Shown piece by piece: positions 1-11,562 of a stretch of 64,000 nucleotides of DNA. Positions within the stretch are counted from its first letter, which is position 1. Each line of letters opens with the position of its first letter. Made by a program: the position numbers and the translations under genes. The notes beneath the pieces are model-generated. The model made no database searches. It saw only the letters and a program-made list of their open reading frames with translations, and was not told the origin of the DNA. The DNA comes from Prorocentrum cordatum (lineage: Eukaryota > Sar > Dinophyceae > Prorocentrales > Prorocentraceae), in NCBI GenBank assembly GCA_963575745.1, contig CAUYUJ010017657.1, positions 40,001 through 104,000 of the forward strand. The letters run 5' to 3'.

Positions 1-1540
1 TGCGAGGTCCTAGTTGGCTCTGGTTTATAGTCTTGTCCATATTGCAGCATCAGTTGAGTATGCTTCGCGCCAAGCTCGTCCAAGCTGCGCATGCGCTCGT
101 AAAAACTCGCCCGCTATTGATGCACTCGCCGCCAGATGCCCATACTGCAGCGGCTGTGCAGCGCCTCTTTGATCACAAGACACAGAACACACTTATGCTT
201 CTCGGACATCTAGGAGATGCAGCTGTTCTCGAACGCTTCGTGCGAACAGTTCGCCGATTGTGATATCGTCGCTGGGCGTCGCGCGAAAACTCTCCAAAAA
301 TTCGAAGGCGCACTCGATGTCGTCCACGAGTACTCGGGACCAAGATTTCGCGTCGCTCCAGAGGTCGTCGGTCGCGTCGTCGTCGCCCTTTCTCTCAAAG
401 TCGATTCGGCCGAACACCGCCACCATCAGATGACGGCGGCTACGCCGCAGGAATATCCCGCTTTGTCCCCAAACTAAATCTGCGGGCGGGTGCCTCTGAC
501 GGTGGCAAGATTTGCCGGCGCCGAAAAACTTCCAAGGCGGTCATGCTCCTCGCACCGCTGCCCTGACGGCGAGCAGCAGCTCCACGTCGCATGGCACGTC
601 GCAGAAGAGCGCCCACCGCGCACTGCAGCTGTCGGCACGCATTCGGCGTCGGGGGGAGGCACGCGACGCACGGCAGGCCCGCAGAAGAGGGCGACGAAGA
701 GCAGCAGGATCAAGAAGAGGAGGGCGGCGCGAAGGCCAAGCGCGCCCAGCGCCCCCCCCCCGACTCGCGAGGCCCCGACGCTCAGACGCTCGCGCCGCGG
801 AGCGAGCGCCAGCAGTGGCGGGCCCTGGCGCCCGCCACAGTCGCACTCGTCGCGACTCACGGCCGCTGCCTCGCCCACACGTGGCCCCGCGCGGCCCCGC
901 GGGTCGCCGGGGCGCCCAGGAGCGGCACCGCCAGAAACACCCGTGGAGGCTCGAGATTTATCTTGGCGGCGAACTCTCCCAGGTCGGCCGGGGCCATCGC
1001 GGGGCCCACACTTCTCTCATTAAATGCTGCGAGAATAAAAGCTCAACGAGCGGGCCGGTGCCGCCGCCGCCCCCGTATGCCGCGCCCACTCCGCCTCCCG
1101 GCGCGCACACCGAGACCGCCGGCACGACGCGCGGCACGCTTTCCGGAGCGATTTCTGCCCGCGCTCCGCCGCCTCCAACGCGGCGTCACGGAGGATTGCA
1201 TGGCTGAGGCGTGGGGATTTCTGGGGGGAAAGCATCGGCACGGCGCCGCGCCCACCACTGCGGGGGGCTACCTCGACCTTGCCGAAAACGGGGCGGACAT
1301 CGTCGATCTGTTCGCGCGCGCAAGGAGCCGTCGAGCGCGTCGAGGCACCCTGCGTCGACTTGACGCGGGCGGGCAGGGCGGGGCGTTTTTCGTTGGGCCG
1401 AGAATGCGGTCGCAGGACAGCGCTTCACATTGCGCGGGTCAATGGTAATCTTTTTCTGCACCGCTGAGGCGGGTTAATCGCGCCAATGAGCGGTGGGCCG
1501 GGCCAATCCGTGCCGGGCCGATTCTTTTTTAGTTTGGGGA
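1..1540. other. GC-rich unrecognised segment
   Basis: Very GC-rich, mostly non-repetitive DNA in which several reading frames stay open on both strands because stop codons are rare at this composition. I recognise no domain. The frame with the most protein-like composition is on the - strand at about 426-193 (acidic, containing DDDATDDLWSDAKSW and FEFLESFRATPSDDIT); it could be an exon of a host gene, but nothing else supports it. Confidence 0.4.
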
Positions 1541-2035
1541 TGGCTTGCCCGCGATCGTGGGTGGGCGCGATCGTAGGCGCGGGCGTGGGCGTGGCGCCGC
1601 GGGCTTGGCCGCGGGCGTAGGCGCGTGCGCGGGCGCGCCGGCGCGGGCGCGGGCGTGGGGCCGGGCTTGGGCGCGGGCGCGGGCTAGGCATATGCGTGGG
1701 CATACGCTTGGCGTTGGTTTGGGCGTGGGTGTTGGCGCGACTGCGGCGGCGGGCGTGGATGTGGGTGTGGGTGTGGATGTGGGTGTGGATGTGGGCGTGG
1801 TTGTGGGCTTTGGTGTGGGTGCGGGTGTAGGTGTGGGCCTGGGTGTGAGTGCGGGGGCGGATGTTAGCGCGGGCGTGGGTGCGGGCGCGGGCGCGAGCGT
1901 GGGCTCGGACACGGGCGCGGGCGCGCGGGCTTGGGCGCGGGCGTGGGCGCGGGCACGGGCGTGGACGGTGGCGCGGGTGAGGGTGCAGGTGTGGGAACGG
2001 GCGCGGGCGAGGGCGTGGGTCTGGGTCAAGCTAGC
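1541..2035. repeat. GGGCGC/GTGGGC-type GC-rich low-complexity tract
   Basis: About 500 bp of degenerate six-base units (GGGCGC, GTGGGC, GTGGAT) with strong purine/G skew on the + strand. It translates to Gly/Val/Ala-rich or Arg/Pro/Thr-rich strings in every frame, which is a composition effect and not a gene. The same unit type returns at 4.06-5.15 kb. Confidence 0.85.
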
Positions 2036-2159
2036 CAGCTCGAGCGAGTCAAGCATGGCATGCCCATTCCCACCCACCCTCCCACAACATAAGAAGCAGT
2101 GATGGCACAACTGGGGGTTGCGCGGGCACTTCAGTGCGAGTGGAGGATACTCCAGGACA

Positions 2160-2300
2160 CCGCATTGACGTCCGCACGGGATGTGCGCCGCGCCCCATTC
2201 CCGCCACGAGTTTCGCAACGTCGACGACAAGACTGGCCACGCTGAAAGGAACAACGGACACGTTCCGCCCTCCCAGAACATAAGCAACAATGCTGGCGCA
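2160..2300 (+). repeat. Outlying copy of the ~145-bp tandem repeat
   Basis: Contains ATGTGCGCCGCGCCCCATTC, then GCCACGAGTTTCGCAACGTC and GACGACAAGACTGGCCACGC, the landmarks of the array at 3.4-3.99 kb, so it is a detached copy separated from the array by the trinucleotide tract. Confidence 0.75.
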
Positions 2301-2317
2301 ACTGGGTGCTGGCGCAT

Positions 2318-3011
<694 letters not shown>

Positions 3012-3394
3012 AGCCCTGAGTCGCCGAAAGATCGTTCCAAGACGCCCAAGATGGCCTCCAGACGGCCGTAGCGCCAAGAAACCGCGGGGAGACTCAGGAG
3101 GCCCTGCAAGAGCTGGAACAAACAAAAACCCCCCAGGCATTCGTCACCCCAGGGCCTCCTGGAACGCCCCTGCGCCCAATGAATTGGCGAGCTAAAAACG
3201 CGCGCCGAGCCAAAGCGGGAGCGCAACTTTGAGAAAATGTCGCTCGGCGCCCAAGCGAGAAGGTTATTTCATTCACTTCGAGCGGGGGGGGGCGCGCCCA
3301 ATCCTTGCCATGCACTCTTGCGGGGTGGACGACAAAAACAGCTATGTGGGCAAGCGAAAATCAGCATGCATTGCTTCTGACAAGTAAGGTGGCC
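3012..3394. other. Short unique segment, nothing recognised
   Basis: Non-repetitive sequence between the trinucleotide tract and the ~145-bp array. No domain, RNA gene or mobile-element end was found. Confidence 0.5.
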
Positions 3395-3990
3395 TCTCCC
3401 GCCATGGGGTTGCCCCAGAAGTCCTCGCGCGATGCGCGCCGCGCCCCACTCCTGCCACGGATTTCGCATCGTCGGCGACAAGACAGGCCATGATGAAAGG
3501 AAAAACGGCAACTCTGCATTTTTATAAACAATCAGGATGGGAGGGCCCGCCGCCCGCATGGACGTCCGCGCGCGACGCGCGCCGCGTCCCATTCCTGCCA
3601 CAGATTTCGCACCGTCGGCGACAAGGCAGGCCATGCTGAGAGGAAAAAACAGAAACTTTGTATTGGTTTCTTACAGTCAGGATGGGCGGGCCCGGATTGA
3701 CGGCCGCGCGTGATGCGCGCCGCGTCCCATATGTGCGCCGCGCCCCACTGCTGCCACATATTTCGCACCGTCGGCGACAGGGCAGGCCATGCTGAGATAA
3801 AAAACGAAGACTTTGTATTGATTTTTGACAGTCAGGATGGGCGGGCCCAGATTGACTGCCGCGCGCGATGCGCGCCGCGTCCCATTCCTGCCACGCTTTT
3901 CGCATCGTCGACGACAAGAAAGACGATGTTGAGAAGAAAAACGGCCGCTTTGTATTAATTGCTTACAGTCCGGATGGGAGGTCCCGGATT
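3395..3990 (+). repeat. ~145-bp tandem repeat array (four units)
   Basis: The landmark TTTCGCA recurs at 3462, 3605, 3761 and 3898 (spacing 143, 156, 137). Each unit carries GATGCGCGCCGCGTCCCATT, CTGCCAC, CGTCGGCGACAAG, GGCCATGCTGAGA and a stretch ending CAGTCAGGATGGG. The third unit contains an internal duplication of the CGCGCCGCG-CCCA block. Reading frames through it are repeat translations. Confidence 0.9.
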
Positions 3991-4059
3991 GGGTCGCTAT
4001 CGGCCGGAATACGACGTAGGTGGGGGTATATTCAAATAAGGAACAAGGATGTGGGAAGT

Positions 4060-4417
4060 GGGTGCGTAGCCTGGGCGTGCGCGTGGGCCTGGGCCTGGGC
4101 CTGGGCGAGTCCGTGTGGGCGTGGGTGTGGGCATGGTTGCGTGCGTGTGCCCGTGTGCGCGCGCGTGCGCGTGCGTGGGCGTGGGCTTGAGCGTGGGCGT
4201 GGGTGTGGGTGTGTGTGTGGGCGTCGGCGTGGGTGTGGACGTGGGTGTGGACGTGCGGCTGCGGCGCGGACGTGGGCGTGGGCGTTGGCGCGGGCGCGCG
4301 CGCGGGCGCGGCCGCGGGCGCGGCGGTGGGACTGCGGGTTGGGCATGGCGCGGGCACGGGCGTCGGCGCGGGGGCGGGCGCGAGCGCGGGCATGCGCGCG
4401 GGGGCGGGCGCGGGCGT

Positions 4418-4452
<35 letters not shown>

Positions 4453-4726
4453 GAGGCGCGAGCGCGGGGCTTGGGCGTCTGCGCGGGCGGGCATGCGCGG
4501 GGGGCGCTGGTTTGAGCGCGGGCGCGGGCGGGGTCGCGTCTGTGGGCTTCGGCGCGGGCGCGGGCGCGGGCGCGGGCGTGGGGCGCGGGCGTGGGCGTGG
4601 GCGCGGGCGCGGGCGCATGCGCGGACGTCGGCGTTGGCGCGGACGCGGGCGTGGGCGGGGGTGCGGGCGCGGGCGTGGAAGTGGTCGCGGGCGTGCGTGT
4701 ACGCGGCGGGGTGCGGGGGTGGGCTT

Positions 4727-4761
<35 letters not shown>

Positions 4762-5150
4762 TGGGCGCGGGCCACGGAGTAGGCGTAGGCGTGCGTGTGG
4801 GTTTGGGCTTGGGTTTGGGCGCGGCCGCGGGCGCGCGCGCGCGGGCGCGTGCGCGTGCGCGCGTGCGCGCGCGTGCGTGTGTGTGTGCGCGCGTGAGTGC
4901 GCGTACGCGCGCGCTTGCGTGCGCGCGTGCGTGCGTGTGCGTGCGCGCGCGTATGCGTGCGCGTGTGCGTGTGCGGTTGCGTCAGCGTGTGCGTGCGCGC
5001 GTGCGTGTGTGCGCGTGTGAGTGTGTGCGTGTGTGCGCGCGTGCGTGTGGGCGTGTGTGCGCGCGGGTGTTCGGGCGCGTGGGTGCGTGGGGGCGCGGGG
5101 GCGTGGGTGCGTTAGTGTGCGGGTGCGCGGGTGCATGCGGGCGCGGTAAC
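4060..5150. repeat. 1.1-kb GC/GT low-complexity tract
   Basis: Degenerate GGGCGC/GTGGGC units to about 4800, grading into nearly pure alternating purine-pyrimidine (GCGCGTGCGTGTGT type) from about 4830 to 5060. Long frames here encode Arg-Ala or Gly-Val repeats on both strands and are artefacts of composition. Confidence 0.95.
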
Positions 5151-5159
5151 TTTGGTTGA

Positions 5160-5730
5160 ACTTCCGCTGATTTGGCTCACATTGGAAAGCTGCCATCTGC
5201 TCATGGTTTGAACTTCAATTCATATTATCAGACGCGTGCCTCGCTTTGATCCCAGGGCAGATGCATACAGACTCTTACGGTGGCTTCCCCTTTTGGCTTT
5301 CGCATCTGCACAGGGCTCTATGCGATGACAGTAGTTCTTCTGCTTCCATTTCTATTATGGCATTGTTTCTTTCCTCATGATTTTGGACGCTTTCTTCGAG
5401 AACGGTTGATCGATGTTATGTTTCACTTGTGGTGCATGTGTTTGTCGTGCGCGCATGCTTGCGTTGATGTGTCATCGCACCTATAAGGGTACCTGTTAGG
5501 CTGCCGACTCCCGAGCGCCACGCTTTTGGCGCGTCCCGCACCTGCTTCTTTCTCTTATCGTCCTGCATGTTCTCTCTGCCAGACCAGTCCAGACATGCGG
5601 CGACTACTGCTGTAGTCTCAGCTTGGCTGGCTTTTGAAACCCCAGCCCCGCTGCCTTGCATCCGCCGCGGGCCCGAGGGCCTGGACGCAGCCTCGCAAGG
5701 TCCGCCAAAACTTTGGTTGACGGTGAACCG
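5160..5730. other. Unique segment, nothing recognised
   Basis: Moderate-GC sequence between the GC/GT tract and the first F2 relic. A 68-residue hydrophobic frame at 5280-5486 (+) has no homology I can name and is not called. No RNA gene is visible. Confidence 0.4.
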
Positions 5731-6254
5731 CAGTCTGGAGCTAGTTCGCCGATCGGGGCAGAATGCATACTGCGATGACCTGGGCTATGTTTTTTGGATT
5801 TGTTGAACAACATGTGAAAATTAATCTTACAACCGTAGATTTCTCTGAACATTGGATCACGCTGCGTTAGGTGGCGAAAGCTTCATGGCTGCAGCTGCAA
5901 AAAAAACAATGGATTCACTTAGGGAACCGACCTCAAGAAAAAACACATGTTCTAGGAGTTGCAGATGTTCTGCAAATTGTGTGAGTTTTGACACAGCGTT
6001 TTTAAATACTCATTTGCTGATCCAATAGGCGACGTCGCGCTTGCTGCAAAAATTCTCGGGTCTACACCTACAAAAATATGTTCACCACACTTGGCAAAAC
6101 AGCTTTGCGTTGAAACCAAAGACATGCATGTTCGAGTTTCGAAGCTCATGCTGCAGGAAGCTTTCTGTCTTCATCCACGGCATTCTTACGCGTGCAAGAA
6201 GGTCCACGAGGAACCCGGTGGCAACCTGGTCGACGGTTTACCGCCGGCGCCCAG
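5731..6254 (-). mobile_element. Old F2-type element relic with terminal hairpin
   Basis: Aligns loosely with the copy at 7440-7955 (shared GACCTGGGCT, ...CATTGGATC..., GGAACCGACCTC). It ends with a decayed hairpin head at 6216-6254 (GGTGGCAACC...TTTACCGCC, then GGCGCCCAG followed by T), preceded by ACGCGTGCAAGAAGGTCC, which corresponds to ACGCGTGCAAGGAGCTC of better copies. Confidence 0.6.
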
Positions 6255-6367
6255 TTGTGAGATTAGACGCCGGAGCCGCAGGGTAGCCTCGGAGACCGTT
6301 TCGGCGGCGGTCCAGGCTCCCTGGCGCGGCCTGCTTGAACTTGCAGCGCGTTCTGGCTGGCCATTCA

Positions 6368-7005
6368 CTGGTCGCCAGCGGTTGACCGTCAATCTGGTTC
6401 CCGCCGGGATCTCCTGGAGCTCCTGCACGCGTAAGAACGCTCTGAATGCAGACAGAAACCTTCCTGGAGGATCAGCTTGGAAAAGGTCTGGCGAGGACAC
6501 CAGGTGCAGCTACATTAAAAAGAATCAAACTTATACTCGAGATGCCGGATAGTCTTCTTCTCGAGCTATGGTCGAACAGTTTGCTACAATCTGTAGTTTC
6601 TCCAGAACTGTTCGTTTTGTGAATTTAATATACGATTAGCATTACAGGCAGGAGCCTCATCGGTTTGAACTCTCTACAGGCCTTCATTTCACTGGTCATA
6701 TATGTAGAGATGGGTGTTTGGATAGCTTCTTCAAGAGCTTACATGTTTCCATATTAGAAGCAGGCAGACAGAGCTACGCCAGCTCCTCGGAAAGGCAAGG
6801 CTTACAGCGGGATCCGGGAAAAGCGTTTCTGCTCGATGCGCGTCTCCGCAAGATCCTCGATGCTGCGTCAAAGCTGCTTGGAAGCTCGCCTCGGATAGCT
6901 CCTAACAGCAAAGGGAGGGCCGTGAGATTCGAAGCCGGAGGGTAGCCCCAGGGATCGTTTGGCGGCAGTCCAAGAGGCCTCGGCGCAGGCTGCTTGAGCC
7001 AAAAA
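6368..7005 (+). mobile_element. Decayed F2 head and flanking sequence
   Basis: Starts with a decayed hairpin head (AGCGGTTGACCGTCAA...CCCGCCGGGA) followed by GGAGCTCCTGCACGCGTAAG, the F2 signature. The body has diverged. Two related blocks, at about 6300-6350 and 6950-7005 (CGTTTSGGCGG...TCCA...GCTTGA), suggest a local duplication. Confidence 0.45.
6993..7005 (-). other. Candidate spliced-leader relic
   Basis: The - strand reads TTTTGGCTCAAG, an exact 12-nt match to the 3' end of the dinoflagellate spliced leader. In dinoflagellates, trans-spliced mRNAs can be reverse-transcribed and re-integrated, leaving such relics. The downstream - strand sequence (toward 6774) would then be the retroposed part; I do not recognise its product. 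Confidence 0.5.
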
Positions 7006-7439
7006 TCTGCACTGACGAACCCTTTCTCGGCACTCCCCAATACATGTGGTCTCAGGCCTTCTGTCTCTCCCCCTCTCCCTCTTCTAATGTCGTGCCGTCG
7101 TCTTCTCCCACCCTGGCTTGGGCGCCCCGCTAAGCCCGCGCGCCCCGCCCACTCGGGCGCGCAGAAGAGCCGGCAGCCGCCCCCCCGCGCTGACCCGAAC
7201 GGATCCGCGATGCAAGGCAGCGAGCCTTCCTTACGGGGCCACCTCGGAGCTCGGTCCTTCAGCCACGTGGTCTGCCACTTGCTGGCCCAGAAGCTCTCTA
7301 GAAGGACTTTCGGAAGCTCGTTCCAGGACCTTCCATTCCAGATGCTTCGCCCCCACCCAGCCGGCGCCCTGCTATCCGGGTTTTCGACAACAAGTACCTT
7401 GTAGAGGTCTTGCACCGTCCAGAGCAAAAAGAGTTCGGC
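7006..7439. other. GC-rich segment upstream of the spliced-leader relic
   Basis: A - strand frame is open from 7427 through the relic to 6774, but shows no domain I know. The relic lies inside that frame (translated FWLKQ), so the frame as a whole is probably not a gene. Confidence 0.3.
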
Positions 7440-7955
7440 GGCACGGAGGAGCTAGTTGGCCGTTCGGGGAAGAATGCAACTTGCGGTGACCTGGGCTCGT
7501 CGTAAAGGATTTGACAAGTCGTTTCAAAATGCAAGATCTGTGAGCTGAGCATTGGATCGCACCTCGTTCGCGGGTGAAAATCTCAGGGCTCTAGCTGGAA
7601 CATGCATATCGGTTCACTTCCAGGAACCGACCTCGAGAAGAACATAGGTTTAAGACTTCGCGGGTTTTCTGGAGACTATGAGAGGTCTGACAATTTTGAC
7701 CATCAAAATGTTTTGCTCCAACAGGAGGGTATCTTGCGCTCGCTAGTAAAACGTTCAAGGTCTGCAGCTGCAGCGCTACTTTGAAAACACTCTGGTGCAA
7801 GCGACTTTGGGTTGAAAACCAAAAACATTAATCGATTTTTGAAGCTAGTGCTCCAGGGAAATTGCTGCCTGAATCCAGAGCATTCTTACGCGTGCAAGGA
7901 GCTCTCGGAGGCCCCCGGCAACACCCTGGCTGCCGGTTGACCGCCGGCGCCAAGT
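7440..7955 (-). mobile_element. F2-type element, reverse orientation
   Basis: Ends with ACGCGTGCAAGGAGCTC then a decayed hairpin (CCGGCAACACCCTGG...TTGACCGCC GGCGCCAAG). The body matches the 5731-6254 copy (GTGACCTGGGCT, GAGCATTGGATC, GGAACCGACCTC). The hairpin arms are eroded, so this is an old copy. Confidence 0.6.
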
Positions 7956-8575
7956 CTCCCAGGCAGGGCTCTAGCGGCCCAGCACACACCCGCAGCCATG
8001 AACATCAGCGCCGGGCAAAGGGACAAAAAAAGGGAAGGTGACGGGCGCGATCCTTGCAAGGAGCGCGCTGACATGGGTGTCGACATTCACGCGCGTAGAC
8101 TGATTCGCACGCAGACTCATTCACAATCAGACTCACGCGCACTTAGGCTCATTTGTTCTCAGTCTCTCGCGCTCAGACCGACCGTCTTAGCTCGCATCTT
8201 TGATCGCATTGCGCGCCCACCACGCATTTCGACGCGCCCCCGCACGCGGTTCATAATCCTGTAGGGGGCGCAGGCGAATATGACATTCACAGTTGCGGTA
8301 TTCACAACTGCATATGGGTGAGTCCTTCGCCAGGCGTTTCTTTTCGTGCTCTCTGATACTAATGAACCAAGTGAACAAGAGCAGACTGTCGATATCACTG
8401 GCGAACCGTAGATTCATTGCAAGAGTTGTACAGAGCATTCTGGTTGTTAGATCATAGATCGATTAGTAGCCCGCGCATCTAGGTGCTAAACCTATTATTT
8501 AACGCGAGATGTTCCGAATGTCATAGCAAAATGAAATCCGAACTTGTGTTGTCCAAAACCCGGATAGCAGAGCAC
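7956..8575. other. Unique segment with a short degenerate tandem tract
   Basis: At 8085-8175 a degenerate ~12-16-bp tract of the form AGACTSATTCRCA occurs. The rest is non-repetitive with no recognisable product. Confidence 0.4.
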
Positions 8576-8600
8576 CACTGGAAGCCGGCGGTAAACCGTC
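8576..8600 (+). repeat. Left half of an F-family hairpin, interrupted by LINE-A
   Basis: CTGGAAGCC-GGCGGTAAACCGTCA is the left arm and part of the loop of the dispersed hairpin. At the next base the sequence becomes LINE coding sequence (DELTDMMRMFTAPLA), so a 5'-truncated LINE copy adjoins the hairpin loop. Confidence 0.7.
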
Positions 8601-9174
8601 AGACGAACTGACGGACATGATGCGTATGTTCACGGCACCATTGGCTCAGGCAGGTCGGCGACGGAAACCACCCTCATCGTTGGGCTACCTCCGTTGTGGG
8701 GGATCTTCACATTGTTCTGATACTGAGATTCGCGTTCCGGCCCCTGAGTATGGGGAGGATGTTGTTATGCCTAGACTGCGACACATGTCGACGCTCGGAG
8801 TTAAATTATACGACGAGTGGGTCGTGCATCATGACCCACAGGCCCATTTCAATCGTGCACACCGTGCCTCGATGTGCGATGTGAAGTGCTATCGCTGTCG
8901 CCAACTACCGATTCGGGATCGTTTCTTGCGCTACACGTCTCGTGCCCAATCTGTTGTGCTGTATGCGTGCGAGGGAATGACCATGGATGAGGGTACGATG
9001 CAACGTCAGTATGTGTGGGAGGGACAGCTGCTTGCCATTATTTGGGGACTTCGCAAGAGGACTCAGGAGGGTTGGATAGTTTTGACCAGACGACGTCTCC
9101 GACACGGACGAATGAAGTTTGCTCAAATGGGGGTTCCCATCGTTGGCGCAGACGTTCATGCGAAAATAATTTGA
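8601..9174 (+). pseudogene. LINE-A: reverse transcriptase C-terminal part
   Basis: A truncated non-LTR retrotransposon fragment. The frame reading DELTDMMRMFTAPLAQAG through IRDRFLRYTSRAQSVVLYACEG and EGTMQRQYVWEGQLLAIIWG aligns with LINE1 at IRDKFWRYQEKVQGIAMYGIEG and HSLQRIHSFEGFCLCKMF, which lie C-terminal to the RT catalytic core. It therefore begins just downstream of motif C and carries no catalytic RT residues. The copy is 5'-truncated, as is usual for target-primed reverse transcription. It runs on in a shifted frame into the RNase H region. Confidence 0.75.
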
Positions 9175-10320
9175 CTGGGCCAAGGATGTTGCTGACTACG
9201 TTGTTCTTCGTTGCGTTCAACTCCCCACTATTCCAACCCAGGCTTCCGCCGAAACATCTAATCGCCGTCAGTATATTACGCAGTGCCGGGAGGAGGCTAG
9301 AGGAAGACGCCCCAGCCTTTCTCAGAGGTCCGAGGCGTACACTTTTTCACAACATGCGTCCGCCGCGTTAGATGTTGAGGAGAGTGTCCCTTCTGTTCTT
9401 TCGAGGGTTGCTACGCTGCATGAACTTGGGGAGTGGACTGAACGACGTGACGCGATGATTGCTGTAGGAGATCGGCGACTGTCGGAAATTACATGACTGC
9501 GACAGGGAGGCCAAGCCCATGGGCGCCGCCCTTGGGCGGGCGGCTGGTGCACATTGGTGCCACCATATCGAATGGTCAGAACAAGGTTTCAAACAGTTTG
9601 TGACTGATCGATTCCAGGCATCAGGTTTGACGCAGATATTGGAGTTGCCCTGCTTCAGGAAGCGGAGGGACCTAGCCATGTGGAGGAGGAGGAGACGGGC
9701 AGGCAACCGACACAGGCTGATATTGACAAAATTGCAAAGCGACTCTGGTTTAACTTTGAGAATTCCGTGACCTCTGGGCGCAAAGGGGGGAGGGGGCCAC
9801 GGAACTACTAGGAGACTCTATCTTCATCATTAGTTGGATGCGAGGGGCCTGGAGCTGTAACAACAACATGTATCAGGCGCGGGTGGGGGACCTCATTGAC
9901 TTACTGGACCAGGCGCGCTGTGAATGGCGTCTGGAGGGCCCTGCCATCTCTGGAGGCGTCAATATCGTGGGGGCAATGAGGGAGCGGACGCACTGACTTG
10001 GGAACTACGACATTTACCATGCCAAACGAGATGAAGAGAAAAAATGAACAACTGATCGCAATCCGCGGCGCGCACGGTGGCCAGCGTGGTGTAGGTGCTG
10101 GTGGAGGATGGTGCCTTGGGGGAGTTTACTCGTGAGGATCCTTCTAGGAGGCACTGTGATCGATTGCATCCGTTCTCCCGTCCGTTTGCGGAAAAGGCTT
10201 TTGGTTTCTTGCCTACCTCGACGGCCACGCAATGCGAGTTAGAGGCTGCATCCAGACTTGCCCGCGCTGCCTGCAAGATACTCAAGGAGTATCCTGTTTT
10301 GGTTGCAAGGTTCCTCTATT
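9175..10320 (+). pseudogene. LINE-A: decayed permuted RNase H region
   Basis: Read across several frameshifts and stops, the order is: a linker (LGEWTERRDAMIAV, about 9420, matching SGEWTVQRDEMLAAV of the copy at 38-39 kb); strand beta-4 with its Asp (LGDSIFIISWMRGAWS, about 9805); the terminal helix (GNEGADALTWE, about 9975); then the sequence matching the N-terminal RNase H strand (AHGGQRGVGAGGGW, about 10065, catalytic Asp apparently His) and the Glu-bearing helix (TQCELEAASRLARAACKIL, about 10230). The N-terminal half of the fold thus lies after the C-terminal half. The copy is inactive. Confidence 0.65.
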
Positions 10321-10800
10321 CCAAACGGGATGGAAGCACCTAACCCACCGCCCTTGTAGGCCGCTGGGGGCTCTTCAGGCTGCATTGTGCAGCTAGGGGG
10401 CTGGCGTCTCCCTGGCCCGCGGGCGCGCGGGGGGGCGCGGGCGATAGTCGCCCGACGAGTGCTTCGCCCAGTTCTCCCTCCAGGGTCTGCTGAAGACAGG
10501 CGCCAGGTCAGCATTGTCTGTGCCTGACGTGCACGTGCTTGCTGCCCTTCCATTTTTGCTCCTTGCACTCGCGTGGCTCTCGCACGGAGTATTTCGACAA
10601 TTCATTGCAGACCGCCGCGAGGCGGGTGGAACAGATCCTTGACAGAGCTTGAGGACCAGTCTCATTGTGAACTTCTGGAGAGTCGGTGCAAACAGCGCGG
10701 CTCCTATGTTTATCCTGGACAGGCGTGCTGGAACTGTGGGAAAGGTAGTCCTCTCAGTCTTCGTCGACCCAGACAAGCGATGGAGTGTTCGGATGAAGAT
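10321..10800. other. Segment between two LINE fragments
   Basis: GC-rich, with a G-run near 10430. A short frame has QACWNCGKGSP, which recalls half a zinc knuckle, but the His and last Cys are absent. It may hold the LINE-A 3' UTR and the 5' UTR of the next fragment; no clear end is visible. Confidence 0.3.
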
Positions 10801-11560
10801 GCTCTGACACCCGATCACCAGCGTGCGAACGTCAGTGTATGTATGCAGATGGACGAGATGACGGCTGTTTCATCTGGGAAGGGTGGTGGGGAGCCTTCTG
10901 CTTCAGGAGCGGCAGGAAAGGTGGTGGGAGCAGGTGGCGAGGGCATGTCTTTGGAACGTCTCTTGATGCTGCTGTTTTCGAAGGTGGAGGCCGACGTGAA
11001 AGCGTTGCTCGCTGCACATAGGGAAGAGGTTGCGATTGAGGTCGTCAATGAAGTTAATCGGAGGTTGCGCCCATCAGTCAGAAAGTTGACGCTATCACAG
11101 CTCGGCAGGAGGAACAGGCTCAACATCTCAGAGCGCTGCAAAGCTAGATTCATGTTTGGGATAAGGAGTTCAGCATGATCCACTCGAGTGGCAAATGATG
11201 TTGGAATGAGTTTTACCAGTGGGGTGGATCGTGTTCTCCCGATGTATATTCATATGTCAGGTTTCCGCAAGGATGGTCCCAGGGTTGTTGAGAACAGAGA
11301 CGCATCGAACTGCACGGCTGCCAGAACGAAGCATGTGGTTGCTTCTCTACGCAATATCGGCTGCTCGTGCAGATATTTTCAATCGGGACCGAAATCAGAG
11401 GCGAATAGGTTTGGTGTTTCTCGTTTTTGTTCGTGTATATGTCAGAACAGGTACGCAGAGGGATGCGGTATGGGGGGTGCGGGCTGAGTGGCCATCTGCT
11501 TTTGAGATCAAGAATGCGGGGCTCATGTGCCAGAATGCTTTTGGGCCCTACGGAGACCAG
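10801..11560 (+). pseudogene. Possible LINE ORF1-like fragment
   Basis: The + frame from about 10840 (MDEMTAVSSGKGGG) runs through a Gly/Ser-rich linker to a charged, probably helical stretch (LFSKVEADVKALLAAHREEV, EVVNEVNRRLRPSV). It continues in another frame as AITARQEEQAQHLRALQ, a coiled-coil-like pattern. Layout and composition resemble the ORF1 of LINE1 (linker then coiled coil), though I cannot align them residue by residue. The following 400 bp hold only short broken frames. The function and the family assignment are inferences. Confidence 0.3.
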
Positions 11561-11562
11561 CA

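Noticed and set aside
3677-5196. Very long open frames (up to ~400 residues) rich in Arg, Ala, Pro and Thr on both strands
   Set aside because: They follow the hexamer composition, exist in several frames at once and have no domain; stop codons are simply rare in this sequence.
5280-5486. 68-residue hydrophobic frame that could look like a membrane protein
   Set aside because: No conserved neighbour, no second copy and no recognisable family; hydrophobic short frames arise often in T-rich sequence.
10700-10760. CCHC zinc knuckle (QACWNCGKGSP)
   Set aside because: Only the first two Cys are present; the His and third Cys at the expected spacing are absent.
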